A DNA stretch of 64,000 bases, from NCBI RefSeq assembly GCF_001425835.1, contig NZ_LMDP01000002.1:248001-312000 (forward strand). The letters run 5' to 3'. Below are positions 54,710 to 63,006 of the stretch, in pieces. The DNA is from Afipia sp. Root123D2 (GTDB taxonomy: Bacteria; Pseudomonadota; Alphaproteobacteria; Rhizobiales; Xanthobacteraceae). A program made the position numbers and the translations under genes. Each line of letters begins with the position of its first letter. The stretch's first letter is position 1. The notes under the pieces are model-generated. The model did not search any database. It worked only from the letters and a program-made list of their open reading frames with translations, and was not told the DNA's origin.

Positions 54710-55732
54710 TTGACCTTGAGGACGACAAGGACGACAACTCCGGCAAAAAGGCGGCGCTCCATCGCTGATAATCCTGCGCGGCACAGCGATCGGGCCGATT
54801 CGTGGGCCGTTGCGACTGTCGAGGTTGGTAACGATGATGGCTTTCACGACTTCTTAGAGGAAAGCCCGGATACCATTATTATCGTCGACCAGAGCGCCTG
54901 CATTAGCTTCGCGAGCAAGCGCGCCGAGGCGATGTTCGGCTACTCAATAGACGAGCTCCTTCGAAAACCGCTTAGCATTCTTGTTCCCGAACGGAGTCGG
55001 GATCTCCACGCGGAGCATTTAAAACGCTTCATGAACGACCCTACACCACGCATGATGGGCACGGGGCTACAGTTACACGCTCTTCATAAGGACGGCAGCG
55101 AAATCCCGGTTGAGATTAGCCTGAGCCCACATCAAACCCCCAACGGGCTCGTCATAGTAACCGCTATACGAGATGTGGAAGTTGCTAGGCGATTTCAGGA
55201 TTTACTGTTGAAAGAGTTGCATCATCGAGTGAAAAATATGATTGCAATCGTTGCTGCGATTACCTCCCAGAGCCTGAAATCTGCGCAGAACTTGGAGGAA
55301 GGACGATTGGCCATCGAAGGTCGGTTGCTTGCTATCGAGCCATTCGATGATCTGGAGGTTCGACGGTTTGTCGTTCGAGATAGTAACATCGATATTGCTT
55401 CGGGTGCGGTCCTTCCACTCATTATGTCCCTCAACGAGCTTTGCACGAATGCCGTTAAATACGGTGCGCTGTCCAACGCCACAGGACGTGTCCACATCAC
55501 TTCGGCAGTCGATGAGCCCGCACATCTGTTAAAGCTGAAATGGACCGAGAGAGGAGGCCCGCTCGTCCAAGAGCTAACTCGACGCGGTTTCGGGACAAAT
55601 CTCATCAAGCGCCTTGCCGATCAGCTTAATGGCAGTGTCCGATTGCGATATGAGCCCGAGGGCATTGAGTACGAACTCGATGTTCCTCTGGCTACTTTAC
55701 AGGCACGAGAGGCGAAAATCGTTGACCGCTAA
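54710..55732 (+). CDS. PAS-HWE histidine kinase with an internal 25-residue gap
   Basis: A 340-residue soluble sensor kinase. A PAS domain at about 45-160 (SPDTIIIVDQSACISFASKR) is followed by the HWE-type kinase: KELHHRVKNMIAIV (phospho-His near 171), LNELCTNAVKYGAL and WTERGGPLVQ. Compared with the kinase at 25000, the match runs up to AIEGRLLAI and resumes at EPFDDLEVRR, leaving out a 25-residue stretch (GRAHDLLLQARWTSADMRKI...). The frame stays open, so the protein may be made but the missing part normally links the phospho-His helices to the ATPase core. Start uncertain (TTG). Confidence 0.78.
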   Translation: MTLRTTRTTTPAKRRRSIADNPARHSDRADSWAVATVEVGNDDGFHDFLEESPDTIIIVDQSACISFASKRAEAMFGYSIDELLRKPLSILVPERSRDLHAEHLKRFMNDPTPRMMGTGLQLHALHKDGSEIPVEISLSPHQTPNGLVIVTAIRDVEVARRFQDLLLKELHHRVKNMIAIVAAITSQSLKSAQNLEEGRLAIEGRLLAIEPFDDLEVRRFVVRDSNIDIASGAVLPLIMSLNELCTNAVKYGALSNATGRVHITSAVDEPAHLLKLKWTERGGPLVQELTRRGFGTNLIKRLADQLNGSVRLRYEPEGIEYELDVPLATLQAREAKIVDR

Positions 55733-56287
55733 GAGTACGCCCTTAGTCAGGGCGGAGGTGCTCTTTCAACTGACCTGCCCCAATGTGAGTGGACATTCAA
55801 TAACGCTTTGTTCTGCGAATCCGACCGTGACCACCGGCAGCCATTCGGCTCGGAGTCCGGAGAATTAGCTTTCTTCCTTCCACACGCCGGCATCGTAAAG
55901 TCTCCTCGAGCGCTCAGTTTAAGGCTGATCAAAGCGGTAATCCGAAATGCCGTCCAAGAGGTGCCAAAGACGAGGCCACGATCTTGGTCGGCGCCGTCAC
56001 TCTCTAGAGTGATGGAGTATTATCGGGTGGAAGGCATGCGCGCCGGATCACTCGTTCGAATCACGCAGCCAGAATCCGAGGAGCCCAGTTTTTAACGAGA
56101 GCGCGAGGTCACAGGGACTAAGCCCGGCCTTCTCACTGTTCGCCGTTGAGCGGCTGGATCAACTAGTCATCCCTATGATTTGAGATAACCCATTTGAGTG
56201 ATCCCGGCGTCTCTCAAAGTGAGCAGCAAAGGAGCGTCATTCGATATAATTTTGGCGACGAAAGGGAGCTAACCAAGGGAGGCCGCC
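55733..56287. other. Stretch without a supported gene
   Basis: No coding region with a recognised pattern was found between the kinase and the truncated genes. Short frames on both strands look random. Confidence 0.35.
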
Positions 56288-56479
56288 TTGAAACCAGCGC
56301 TTGTTCGTGCACGGGAAAAATTTCTCCAAGACATTCATCGAACTGCGATAGCCTGTTTGCCCCTTCAGGAGCGCACCCAGCTTGCTCAGGTCAAAATCGC
56401 AGAAACGATTTTGCAAGCGGCTTCATCTGGTGAGATCGATAAAATTCGGCTCCTGTCCATCGCCCTCTCCAAACAGACT
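56288..56479 (+). pseudogene. Truncated small gene, 3' end lost at a junction
   Basis: A TTG at 56288 follows GGGAGG by five bases. It opens a helical protein (ALVRAREKFLQDIHRTAIAC; LPLQERTQLAQVKIAETILQ) that seems natural for about 64 codons. It then runs into DNA belonging to another gene in a different frame. No family is recognised. The junction near 56480 therefore joined two truncated genes. Confidence 0.45.
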
Positions 56480-57017
56480 GGGCGCCGGCGTCGAGGTAAT
56501 GGACCAATCAAGTGTCACGCTGTCGAGTGGCGAGCGCTTCGAGGCGTCGACCGTGATTTGGGCAGCCGGCATTCGCGCCGCTCCCCTGACCGCACAGATT
56601 CCCGCCGAGCGTGACAGTTTCGGCCGTCTGATGGTCGACAGCGACCTGCGCGTGCCCGGCGTTCAAGGCGTATTCGCCACGGGCGATGCTGCCCGTGCCG
56701 CCTGTGACAACAAGGGTAACTACTCTTTGATGTCGTGCCAGCACGCCACAAGGATGGGTGCTTTCGCCGGCAACAATGCCGCAGCCGAACTGCTGGGCAT
56801 TCCGACCAAGCCGTACCACCAGAAGGCCTACGTCACCTGTCTCGATCTCGAGGCGGGCGCTCTGTTCACGCGCGGCTGCGAGCCGAAGGTGGAGATGGTG
56901 GGCGACGTCGCCAAGAAGACCAAGCAGGAAATCAACACCGCCTGGATCTACCCGCCAAAACCTCATCGCGCAGCGGCGCTCGCGGCGGCCGATCCAGAAC
57001 GCGTGATTGACCTCTAG
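56480..57017 (+). pseudogene. NADH dehydrogenase type II (Ndh), 5'-truncated
   Basis: About 178 codons of the C-terminal half of a type II NADH:quinone oxidoreductase. The frame carries ASTVIWAAGIRAAPLTAQIP, the second FAD motif VQGVFATGDAARAACDNKGN and the typical NYSLMSCQHATRMGAFAGNN; the end DPERVIDL is complete. The N-terminal FAD- and NADH-binding regions are absent. No in-frame start with a ribosome site precedes the homologous part. Confidence 0.72.
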
Positions 57018-57094
57018 ATGCCCAAGCAAAGACGGCAGCGTCTCTGCACTGGTAGTGCGGCCTGTTCAACCAAGACCAGCCAGGAGTTTTTAAC

Positions 57095-58048
57095 ATGAAG
57101 CAGGAGACAAGCATGACGATGAACACAGACATCACCCTAGACAAAACCTCACATTCCGTCAGATCGAGACCCGACGAACTGGTTCCGTCGCGCTACGCGG
57201 TGCAGATCGGCGACATTGAAGTGCTGGTGATAAGCGATGGCGTGCTGCCACTGCCAACCAAAATGTTAGGACACAACGTCGACCCGGCCGCCCGGGCGGC
57301 CTGGTTGGACGACATGTTCCTGCCGCCGGACGCTTTCGATTGGGCGCTGAACGTGGTCGTAGTACGTAGCGGTGGTCGGACCATCCTCATCGACGCCGGG
57401 CTTGGGTTAGACCCGGACTTGCACTTGCCGCGGGCCGGGCAGTTGATCAAGCGACTGGAGGCTGCAGGCATCGATCTTGCGTCCGTGACCGACGTGGTGC
57501 TGACCCACATGCACATGGATCACGTTGGCGGGCTGCTCGTCGATGGGGTGAAGGACAAACTGCGTCCGGACTTGCTGATCCATGTGGCGGCTGCCGAGGT
57601 CAAATTCTGGGAGTCGCCCGATTTCTCCCGCGTCGTCATGCCTCCGGGCTTCCCGGACGCACTTCGGTCGACCGCCAAGCGGTTCGTGAAAGATTACGGC
57701 AGCCATCTGCGGCAGTTCGACGAGGAGCACCAGGTTGCGCCGGGCGTCATGGTTCGTCGCACCGGCGGCCATACCCCCCGGGCACAGCGTGGTCCGCCTG
57801 GCGTCCGGCGGCGACGCGCTGACGTTCGCCGGCGACGCGGTGTTCGCGGTCGGGTTCGACCAACCCGATTGGCACAACGGTTTCGAGCACGACCCCGAGG
57901 AAGCGGCGCGCGTTCGGGTTCGTCTTTTGCGGGAGCTGCTGAGACCGGCGAACTGCTGGTCGCCACTCACCTGCCGTTCCCATCCGTCGGCCATGTGGCG
58001 GTCGCCGGCGACGCCTTTCGTTGGGTGCCGGTCTTTTGGGACTACTGA
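57095..58048 (+). CDS. MBL-fold metallohydrolase with two compensating frameshifts
   Basis: A metallo-beta-lactamase-fold hydrolase of about 317 codons. The metal motif THMHMDHVGG (His138, His140, Asp142, His143) is intact. In the open frame the stretch after GGHTP (residue about 227) to about 280 is an Arg-rich run unlike the family. The next frame there reads PGHSVVRLASGGDALTFAGD then AVFAVGFDQPDWHNGF, which is normal family sequence. The reading thus shifts at the run of six C (57774-57779) and returns near 57931-57945, before ATHLPFPSVGHVAVAGDAFR. Either two sequencing errors or a mutated gene. AGGAG precedes the ATG at 57095. A hairpin terminator follows. Confidence 0.78.
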   Translation: MKQETSMTMNTDITLDKTSHSVRSRPDELVPSRYAVQIGDIEVLVISDGVLPLPTKMLGHNVDPAARAAWLDDMFLPPDAFDWALNVVVVRSGGRTILIDAGLGLDPDLHLPRAGQLIKRLEAAGIDLASVTDVVLTHMHMDHVGGLLVDGVKDKLRPDLLIHVAAAEVKFWESPDFSRVVMPPGFPDALRSTAKRFVKDYGSHLRQFDEEHQVAPGVMVRRTGGHTPRAQRGPPGVRRRRADVRRRRGVRGRVRPTRLAQRFRARPRGSGARSGSSFAGAAETGELLVATHLPFPSVGHVAVAGDAFRWVPVFWDY

Positions 58049-58069
58049 CCACCTGTTGGGTTAGGTCCG

Positions 58070-58114
58070 AACTAGGGCGTGCAATTATGGCGCTAGTGGG
58101 CTCACGCCCTAGTT
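58070..58114 (+). terminator. Rho-independent terminator candidate
   Basis: AACTAGGGCGTG and CACGCCCTAGTT make a perfect 12-bp stem with a 21-base loop, 22 bp after the MBL gene stop, followed by TCTTG. Confidence 0.55.
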
Positions 58115-58208
58115 TCTTGACAGCACTCAATCACAATCGTTCACGGCATTCGTCCTGCTTATGCTTCTATGAGCGCGAGATTACTCAACGACCTTGAAAG
58201 GTCATACT

Positions 58209-58967
58209 ATGAAGATCATCGTTATCGGAGGAACGGGCCTCATTGGATCGAAAGTTGTCAGCAAACTTTCCGCACTCGGCCACCAGGCCATTGCAGCAGC
58301 GCCAAGCACCGGTGTTAACACGCTGACCGGTGAAGGACTCGACCAAGCGCTCGACGGCGCGCAGGTCGTCGTCGATTTGGCAAACTCGCCGTCATTCGAA
58401 GATCAGGCGGCAATGAACTTTTTTCAGACCGCTGGCAAAAATCTTGTCGCTGCGGAGATCACCGCTGGCGTCAAGTTGCACGTCGTGCTTTCGGTCGTCG
58501 GAACAGAGCTGATGCAGGAGAGCGGCTACTTCCGGGCCAAACTGGCGCAAGAAAAGTTGGTCAAAAGCTCGCCAATACCGCACACGATATTGCACGCCAC
58601 GCAGTTTTTCGAGTTTGTACGCAGCATCGCGCAGTCCGCGACCGAAGGAGAAACTGTTCGTCTTCCGCATTCGTTGATCCAACCGATGGCAGCCGAAGAT
58701 GTGGCGTCTGCGGTTGTCGATGCTGCTTTAGCGCCGCCCTGCAACGGCACTGTCGAAGTGGGCGGCCCCGACATATTTCATATCGACGAATTAGTGGGTC
58801 GCGTGCTGGCCCACGACAAAGATCCCCGAATAGTAATCCTCGATCCCGAGGCGCGCTATTTTGGCGTCAAGTTAACGGACAATTTTCTGATCCCTGGAAA
58901 ATCCGCAAAACTCGGCTCAACCAAATTCGACTGGTGGCTGACGCACGTCCCACCGCCAAAGAAGTAA
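58209..58967 (+). CDS. NmrA/SDR-type NAD(P)-binding protein
   Basis: A 252-residue atypical short-chain dehydrogenase. The dinucleotide motif IVIGGTGLIGSKVVSKLSAL is at the N-terminus, VVDLANSPSFEDQAAMNFFQ follows, and no YxxxK catalytic motif is evident, as in NmrA-like proteins that sense or bind NAD(P). AAAGG precedes the ATG at 58209. Function unknown. Confidence 0.82.
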   Translation: MKIIVIGGTGLIGSKVVSKLSALGHQAIAAAPSTGVNTLTGEGLDQALDGAQVVVDLANSPSFEDQAAMNFFQTAGKNLVAAEITAGVKLHVVLSVVGTELMQESGYFRAKLAQEKLVKSSPIPHTILHATQFFEFVRSIAQSATEGETVRLPHSLIQPMAAEDVASAVVDAALAPPCNGTVEVGGPDIFHIDELVGRVLAHDKDPRIVILDPEARYFGVKLTDNFLIPGKSAKLGSTKFDWWLTHVPPPKK

Positions 58968-58971
58968 GCAC

Positions 58972-58996
58972 CGCGGTCGCGAAAAGCGCGACCGCG
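58972..58996 (+). terminator. Hairpin after the NmrA-like gene
   Basis: CGCGGTCGC and GCGACCGCG form a 9-bp stem around GAAAAGC, five bases after the stop. It lacks a T run, so it may be a transcript-stabilising hairpin instead. Confidence 0.4.
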
Positions 58997-59040
58997 AAAC
59001 TCTACGTCATTCAAGATTTAACGAACTTCAGAAAAATGAG

Positions 59041-59526
59041 ATGACAATGCTCAAACCAATTTGTCTTGCCGTCGCAGTTTTGCTCGGCATCATGGCCATA
59101 CTCAATAGCGCCTTCATGTTGGTCTCGCCGGCAGAATGGTACGTTGTCGTTCCGGGAGTGACCACGACTGGACCATTCAATCAGCACTTTATCCGAGACA
59201 TTGGGCTGATCTACCTCTTTATAGGAACATCTCTGCTAACAGGAGCGATGCAACCTCGCTTCCGCGTTTTGCTCTGGCTGATGCCGACATTGTGGCTGAC
59301 AAGCCATGCGTTCTTCCACTTCTGGGAGGTTGCTGTTGGCATCTGTGGTCCGGCAGATCTTGTCCGTGACTTTCCCGCCCTTACTATGCCGGCCATCATC
59401 GGTGCGTTGCTGACCCTTTGGGCTTTTTATAATCCGAGTGCCTGCCTGCAGGGTGATGTTGCGTGTTCCGGCGATGCAGGTGTAGGACACCAGAAATCGC
59501 AGCCGTCGCCGGGCAGACTGACTTGA
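59041..59526 (+). CDS. Small four-helix membrane protein
   Basis: A 161-residue membrane protein. Helices are visible at about 5-27 (CLAVAVLLGIMAILNSAFML), 52-70 (IGLIYLFIGTSLLTGA), 74-95 (RVLLWLMPTLWLTSHAFFHF) and 115-132 (IGALLTLWAF). It may be a DUF4345-like protein. The last 25 residues (CSGDAGVGHQKSQPSPGRLT) look unnatural and may be read-through into the adjacent repeat DNA. It could be in one transcript with the NmrA gene. Confidence 0.7.
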   Translation: MTMLKPICLAVAVLLGIMAILNSAFMLVSPAEWYVVVPGVTTTGPFNQHFIRDIGLIYLFIGTSLLTGAMQPRFRVLLWLMPTLWLTSHAFFHFWEVAVGICGPADLVRDFPALTMPAIIGALLTLWAFYNPSACLQGDVACSGDAGVGHQKSQPSPGRLT

Positions 59527-60031
59527 TCGACGCCATTTTTGCGGCGAGAGGCGCTTTCTCGCGACGCGGCCTTAAACCAGACTGCCTGGCTGGCGACGCA
59601 GTTGTGATCGCACCCGTCTCCAGCGAGAATTCCCTGCTAACAGGGAATATTACAGGGAAATTGGAAAATTTAGGCCTCCGCAGAGGGCTTGGGAGACAAG
59701 AAAGCGCGGTGCCACAGCGATTTCTGCGACAATCCCTAGAGAATTAACAGGGAATAAATTTCGAAGAACAGGGAACCTTCGCGCGCATAACAGGGATTTA
59801 CGGAGGCGTATGTAGGAAACAGCGAATTCGAGTGGACCAAATCTCTATCTTGCTGATCTAAAATATCCCTTAGGTGAGCGGCCGTTTGATCGGCGACGCA
59901 CGATCAGCGCGCAGGCCTATCGGCCACGGCGGGAGTCTACGTCCGCACCGCAGACGCAGCACAAACGATTATCTCGTTGCATAACGCATCAACGGCACGC
60001 GCGACGTGCTGACTACTCGGCGACCATAGGC
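59527..60031. other. Gene-free stretch, repeat-bearing
   Basis: No gene is supported here. The stretch holds the CAGGGAA repeat cluster at 59629-59798; the remainder to 60031 shows nothing recognisable. Confidence 0.4.
59629..59798. repeat. Cluster of CAGGGAA repeats with a palindromic copy
   Basis: CAGGGAAT at 59641-59648 pairs with ATTCCCTG at 59629-59636 across CTAA (perfect 8-bp arms). Further direct copies are CAGGGAAA (59653-59660), CAGGGAAT (59748-59755), CAGGGAAC (59769-59776) and CAGGGATT (59791-59798), the last three preceded by AA. I recall similar CAGGGAA-rich DNA dispersed in this bacterial group, but could not check. Confidence 0.55.
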
Positions 60032-61132
60032 TCAAGCATGATTGATGTTGCAGAACGTAGCTTCTGCCAGCAATGACTGCTCGGTCCGCTTGTCAAAGAC
60101 ATGGACACTTTGCGCATCAAACCCGACATGGACATTCTCGCCAAGACCAACTTGTGATTCAGCGCGGACTTGCACACTGATCCGCTTGCGGTCCGATACC
60201 TGTACTTCAATGAGCTTTTCCGAGCCCAATAGCTCTACAAGCGAAACTCTTCCCGCCAGCGCATCAGGGCCGGCCGACGCGACCAAATTCAAATCCTGAG
60301 GGCGGACCCCGATCACGGCATCGAGCCCGGGAGCTATCCCGCTAGCCAGCGGAGGAAGCGGCAGTGCCGCCTCTCCAATTCTGAATCGCCCGGAATCGAT
60401 CGTGCCTTCAAGGAAATTCATCGGCGGGCTGCCAATGAACCCCGCAACGAAAAGATTAGCCGGCCTGCTGTAGACCTCTTCGGGCGTGCCGAATTGCTGC
60501 ACGACCCCCTTGTGCATGACGGCGATCAAATCCGACATGGTCATCGCTTCGAGCTGATCATGGGTTACATATACGGTGGTCGCATTGAGATCGAGATGAA
60601 AGCGGCGCAACTCCCCGCGCATGGTCACACGCAGCTTTGCATCAAGATTTGAGAGTGGCTCATCCATCAGAAAAATATCTGGCTTACGTACCATAGCGCG
60701 ACCCAGGGCCACGCGCTGCCGCTGGCCACCGGACAATTGCGCAGGCTTTCTGTCGAGAAGGTGATCAATCTCGAGAATGCGGGCGACGCGTACAACCGCA
60801 CTATCGATTTCCACTTCAGGCGTCTTACGAACCCGCAGCCCATAGCCGAGATTTTTTCGGACCGTCATCTGCGGGTAAAGCGCGTAGGACTGAAACACCA
60901 TTGCAATATTTCGGTCTCGCGGCGCAAGCTTGTTCACCTCGCGATTGCCAAAATGGATACTGCCGGCAGTAATGTCCTCAAGGCCGGCTATCATGCGGAG
61001 CAGCGTCGTCTTTCCGCAACCCGATGGTCCCAGAAGGGTAACGAATCTTCGGCTCGGAAAGACGAGATCCACGTCTTTCAGAATCGAAATACTGCCGAAG
61101 CTTTTGTTGATGCGCTGTAACTTGACGTCCAT
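60032..61132 (-). CDS. Sugar ABC transporter ATPase (UgpC/MsmK family)
   Basis: A 366-residue ATP-binding subunit: Walker A GPSGCGKTT, signature LSGGQRQR, Walker B IFLMDEP and YVTHDQLEAMT. The C-terminal TOBE region spans about 240-366. The ATG at 61132 is used; a TTG three codons earlier is in frame. It is the last gene of the right-hand importer cluster and distinct from the copy at 42583. Confidence 0.9.
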   Translation of the reverse strand: MDVKLQRINKSFGSISILKDVDLVFPSRRFVTLLGPSGCGKTTLLRMIAGLEDITAGSIHFGNREVNKLAPRDRNIAMVFQSYALYPQMTVRKNLGYGLRVRKTPEVEIDSAVVRVARILEIDHLLDRKPAQLSGGQRQRVALGRAMVRKPDIFLMDEPLSNLDAKLRVTMRGELRRFHLDLNATTVYVTHDQLEAMTMSDLIAVMHKGVVQQFGTPEEVYSRPANLFVAGFIGSPPMNFLEGTIDSGRFRIGEAALPLPPLASGIAPGLDAVIGVRPQDLNLVASAGPDALAGRVSLVELLGSEKLIEVQVSDRKRISVQVRAESQVGLGENVHVGFDAQSVHVFDKRTEQSLLAEATFCNINHA

Positions 61133-61153
61133 TTCATTCAATCTTTCTTTAGA

Positions 61154-62053
61154 TCAGCCTTTGACCGCGCCTGCACCGAAGCCCGCAACCAGATGGCGCT
61201 GTAGAGCCATAAATAGAATCGCCATCGGAACCGTCATCAGTACGGAGGCAGCCATCAACAACCCCCAGTCCACATGTGTACCTTCGAAGAACAGCATGAC
61301 GCCGACCGTGAGTGTCAGATTATCCAGTGAGTTGATGAAGACACGACCAAACAGATAATCGTTCCAGGAAACGATCATGGAGAATATGGATGCGGCAATA
61401 ATTCCGGGCATCGCGGTCGGCAGGACGACGTTGACAAAAACCTGATATCTCGATGCTCCATCGATGAGAGCCGCCTCCTCGATCTCAATCGGTATCGAAC
61501 GCATGAAGGCCCACATCAACCACATGCAAAACGGCAGCGTGATACAGACGTAACCAAAGACCAGGCTGAGCAAATTGTCAGTAAGATCGAGCCGTACCAT
61601 CATCAGGAATAATGGAAAGACAAAGATGATCGACGGCACCATGTAGCCGAGCAGACTGAAATATGGAATCATACTGCGGCCCCAGTATCTGAAGCGCGTA
61701 AGACTGTAAGCTGCCAGCGTAGATACAACGATGCTGATGAGGGTAGATCCCAGCGTCACGATCACACTGTTGATGAACCACCGCGTAAAGAACTGGGCCG
61801 GTGAAGGTCCGGTTGCCTGACTTGTTCCACCAGATTGATAGTACTGCGGACGGCCACTCAGCAGAGCTTCATAGTTCTCGAATGTTATGGAATGAGGAAT
61901 CAACGTGGGAGGCGTGGCGAAGATTTCCGATTTTGGCTTCAGCGACGTGGATAGCGCCCAAATCAGCGGGAAGCACACCGCAAATGTGACGATGCAGAGA
62001 AGCAGATAAAGGGCTGCCGTTTTCGTTGCGGGCCGGAATTTATCGGCGATCAC
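61154..62053 (-). CDS. Sugar ABC transporter permease (MalG type)
   Basis: A 299-residue permease with six helices and the EAA loop EEAALIDGASRYQVFVNVVL. A 40-residue periplasmic insert (RPQYYQSGGTSQATGPSPAQ) follows the first helix. The GTG at 62053 has AGGAG upstream and overlaps the preceding stop. Confidence 0.9.
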   Translation of the reverse strand: MIADKFRPATKTAALYLLLCIVTFAVCFPLIWALSTSLKPKSEIFATPPTLIPHSITFENYEALLSGRPQYYQSGGTSQATGPSPAQFFTRWFINSVIVTLGSTLISIVVSTLAAYSLTRFRYWGRSMIPYFSLLGYMVPSIIFVFPLFLMMVRLDLTDNLLSLVFGYVCITLPFCMWLMWAFMRSIPIEIEEAALIDGASRYQVFVNVVLPTAMPGIIAASIFSMIVSWNDYLFGRVFINSLDNLTLTVGVMLFFEGTHVDWGLLMAASVLMTVPMAILFMALQRHLVAGFGAGAVKG

Positions 62054-62952
62054 GTTGATTTCTCCTCGTTGCCGAAGCCTGCAACACGCAAGTACACGAC
62101 GCTTCCGATCATGAGCATAACCATCATCACGACGCCGGTTGCCGCGCCAACGCCCAGCCTGAGGCTCGCCATCGATTGTTCAAATGAATAGATCGCGAGA
62201 TTAAACGTCGACGTTCCAGGCCCGCCTTTTGTCAGAAGGTAGATTTCTTCGAACTTGTTGAAGGTCCAGATCGTGCGGAATACAATGACGACGATCAGAA
62301 CCTCACGAAGTTGCGGCAGCGTGACGTCCATGAAACGTCGGAACGCACCTGCGCCATCCACCTTGGCAGCGTCATAAAGCTCCAGCGGCACCGCCTGCAG
62401 CCTTGCCAGTACGCAGATGACAACGAACGGCGTGTACTTCCACACATTCAGCATGATTGTGGAAGCCATCGCCATCGTCGGCGTAGATAACCAGTAAATC
62501 GGTTCACTGATCAGGCCGACCCACTGGAGGCTGTAGTTAATAACCCCAATTTCAGGATTGAATATCCATCGCCAGATCAGCGCAATAACGACGGTCGGTA
62601 CGATATAGGGAAACAGCAACAGACCGCGAAAGATCGCCATGCCGAATAGCTTACGATGAAGCAGCAGCGCAATACCGACCCCAAAGATCGTCTGAAACAG
62701 GATCGAGAGAAGCGTCCATATCGTTCCCTGACTGAACGAGCTCCAAAACAGCGGGTCTGAAAAAATGAATTCAAAGTTAGCCAGCCCGACATAGGAGATG
62801 AGATCAGGGCGCAGCGGATTGTAGCTGAAGAAAGCCATCCGAACCGCTTCCGCGATCGGGTACACCATAAACACAATGGCCGTAACGACGAACGGCGTGA
62901 TGAAGAACAACCCCACGAACCGATCGGATTGCAGGAAATCGAGACGACGCAT
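62050..62952 (-). CDS. Sugar ABC transporter permease (MalF type)
   Basis: A 300-residue permease with six helices and EAA loop YDAAKVDGAGAFRRFMDVTL. GGAAAG precedes the ATG. It overlaps the MalG-type gene by GTGA and follows the binding protein by 54 bp. Confidence 0.9.
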   Translation of the reverse strand: MRRLDFLQSDRFVGLFFITPFVVTAIVFMVYPIAEAVRMAFFSYNPLRPDLISYVGLANFEFIFSDPLFWSSFSQGTIWTLLSILFQTIFGVGIALLLHRKLFGMAIFRGLLLFPYIVPTVVIALIWRWIFNPEIGVINYSLQWVGLISEPIYWLSTPTMAMASTIMLNVWKYTPFVVICVLARLQAVPLELYDAAKVDGAGAFRRFMDVTLPQLREVLIVVIVFRTIWTFNKFEEIYLLTKGGPGTSTFNLAIYSFEQSMASLRLGVGAATGVVMMVMLMIGSVVYLRVAGFGNEEKST

Positions 62953-63006
62953 TATCTTTCCGTTCCAAGACAGGGCCGGGCAGCCAACGCTGCCCGGCTG
63001 GATCAG

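Noticed and set aside
55808-56095. 95-codon frame after the PAS-HWE kinase
   Set aside because: No family, no ribosome site; the region reads like non-coding DNA.
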